A stretch of DNA of 5,360 nt from positions 1 to 5,360 of the forward strand of contig JAQYWJ010000155.1 of NCBI GenBank assembly GCA_030145005.1. Direction: 5' to 3'. This DNA is from Desulfobacter sp. (GTDB taxonomy: Bacteria > Desulfobacterota > Desulfobacteria > Desulfobacterales > Desulfobacteraceae). The notes under the pieces are model-generated. The model was not told where the DNA came from, made no database searches, and saw only the letters and a list, made by a program, of their open reading frames with translations. The position numbers and the translations under genes are program-made. Positions within the stretch are counted from its first letter, which is position 1. Each line of letters opens with the position of its first letter. Below, in pieces: positions 4,417 through 5,360 of the stretch.

Positions 4417-5248
4417 TTACAGATTGTTCCGCAATTTCATTTTCAGGTTTGATCAAGGTTTTTATGGTCTGTTGAAGACGGTTCAATGCCACGGGTGTAA
4501 CCGTAACTGTCCCTGCCCCTGAAAATTTTGACAGATATTGCCGTTTGAGATTTTCGTTATTATAGCCGGTTTCTACAAGTATGGGGATTTTGTGATCAAG
4601 CTGGAGCAATTTATCAACAAAGGCCTCGGAGCCCATACCAGGCATATCGTAATTTACAATGATCATTTTAAATTTTTCAGGCTGATTTTTGAATATTCCC
4701 AAAGCTGCTTCAGGATCTCCTGAGATCATGCCGATATAGCCCATACGCTTGACCACAGTATCGATGAGTTCACTGCGTTTGTTGTTTTGATCCAGTACGA
4801 GAATATGTCCCTGTCCGGCTATAATCCAGGCCTGTGTATCCGATACATTCTTGGTGTCAAAAACATGACTGCCTTTCATTGACCAAGTTGCAGGATTAAA
4901 GGGATGGACATTTGTCACATCGGTTTCATAGACTTTTGAAGAAATAAACAAATCGATTTCATTATCAGGAACCTTGACAATGAAACCTTTATCCTGGGCA
5001 ACATACCGGCGCAGCCACCCGCGGTATTCATGGTGTTCCCCGGTGAGCACCAGCATCTTTAAGCCCGCATGGGAACGCACCTGAAAGGAATGGTAAATCA
5101 CTGGACTTTGGGCATAGTCGTCCTGGTTCTCCATGTAGTTTTCCTCTACAAATTCAACCATGAAATCCCTGGCCCTACAGGGCACTGCCGTTACAATCAA
5201 GACAAACATCAGCATAAGGGCCATAGAAATTTTAAAATAACGTGTCAT
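4409..5248 (-). CDS. Exported protein with a degenerate receiver domain
   Basis: The protein has 279 residues. Residues 1-27 look like a signal peptide (MTRYFKISMALMLMFVLIVTAVPCRARD; cleavage near CRA). Residues 28-140 form an N-terminal part I do not recognise (DFMVEFVEENYME, LKMLVLTGEHHEYRGWLRRYV, GFIVKVPDNEIDLFISSKVYE). Residues about 147-267 resemble a two-component receiver: HILVLDQNNKRSELIDTVV, MGYIGMISGDPEAALGIF, MIIVNYDMPGMGSEAFVDKL, KIPILVETGYNNENL and VTPVALNRLQQTI. Canonical positions are eroded. The phospho-Asp position before xxMP is Asn199 (N-Y-D-M-P), the first acidic pair is LDQ, and the KP motif is TP; only Thr227 of the switch remains. Taken with the signal peptide, this suggests a periplasmic pseudo-receiver used for binding. 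The ATG has AGGA 9 nt upstream. It overlaps the next gene by 8 nt. The domain call is by eye; the N-terminal helix could instead be a membrane anchor. Confidence 0.75.
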   Translation of the reverse strand: MTRYFKISMALMLMFVLIVTAVPCRARDFMVEFVEENYMENQDDYAQSPVIYHSFQVRSHAGLKMLVLTGEHHEYRGWLRRYVAQDKGFIVKVPDNEIDLFISSKVYETDVTNVHPFNPATWSMKGSHVFDTKNVSDTQAWIIAGQGHILVLDQNNKRSELIDTVVKRMGYIGMISGDPEAALGIFKNQPEKFKMIIVNYDMPGMGSEAFVDKLLQLDHKIPILVETGYNNENLKRQYLSKFSGAGTVTVTPVALNRLQQTIKTLIKPENEIAEQSVNG

Positions 5249-5279
5249 AGCTGTCTTTCCTAAAATTCCTGGGGTTCAT

Positions 5280-5318
5280 ATAACAGCCATGGGCTGACCT
5301 AGTCTATCAACACCCAGG
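5280..5318. repeat. Dispersed repeat, copy 2 (inverted relative to 624-662)
   Basis: The reverse complement of this stretch matches 624-662 at 33 of 39 positions, with 18 consecutive identical bases (5280-5297). It contains the same small hairpin, CAGCC-ATG-GGCTG. It lies 31 bp upstream of the start of the exported receiver-like gene, in its presumed leader or promoter region. Weaker similarity may continue towards the right edge of the window. Confidence 0.75.
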
Positions 5319-5360
5319 CCCAACCCACAACGACACATGAAAGTAATTCAATAAGTTATT

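Noticed and set aside
5069..5263. Plus-strand frame of 64 codons opposite the signal peptide region
   Set aside because: It is antisense to the exported receiver-like gene and its leader; the hydrophobic composition is a by-product of the signal peptide on the other strand.
5249..5360. Promoter for the exported gene pair
   Set aside because: TTGATA (minus strand, within the repeat) has no well-spaced -10 box; no pair of boxes with 16-18 nt spacing was convincing, and the promoter may lie beyond the window.

Overview
The window looks like a chromosomal segment of a strict-anaerobe-type deltaproteobacterium, most likely Desulfobacterota of the Desulfobacteraceae/Desulfobacterales kind. This is an inference from protein style (an HDOD protein, a two-domain RNase HI, an orphan MlaC, a receiver-like protein and an IS-type transposase), moderate GC content and Shine-Dalgarno-rich genes. 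No rRNA or marker gene is present to settle it.

Layout from left to right. Positions 1-556 (+) hold the C-terminal end of a DDE transposase that is cut by the left edge. Its recognisable part stops near 334, and the frame then runs on through a perfect hairpin (383-412) and half of a large imperfect palindrome (446-622). Positions 659-1862 (-) hold a two-gene unit: an unrecognised small soluble protein followed by an MlaC-type periplasmic phospholipid-binding protein. It is read from a good sigma70-like promoter at 1993-2021. Positions 2089-2808 (+) hold RNase HI with an N-terminal hybrid-binding domain. Its promoter (2054-2082) puts the predicted transcript start on the A of the ATG, so the mRNA may be leaderless. 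Positions 2842-3864 (-) hold an HDOD-domain protein, convergent with RNase H. Positions 3976-5248 (-) hold two overlapping genes for exported proteins: one with a signal peptide followed by a receiver-like domain that lacks the usual phospho-acceptor, and one small secreted protein of unknown function.

How the genes relate. The MlaC unit concerns outer-membrane lipid traffic, the RNase H is housekeeping, and the HDOD protein is probably a signalling scaffold. The 4409-5248/3976-4416 pair is the least explained part, because receiver domains normally work in the cytoplasm while this one follows an export signal. No complete, clearly new multi-gene system is visible.

Repeats are the other notable theme. 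A 39-nt sequence at 624-662 recurs in inverted orientation at 5280-5318 (33/39 identical by eye) and brackets all the non-transposase genes. A GGCCCATGG-centred palindrome at 3943-3956 resembles the edge of the 446-622 element. These look like members of a dispersed intergenic repeat family next to a transposon relic.
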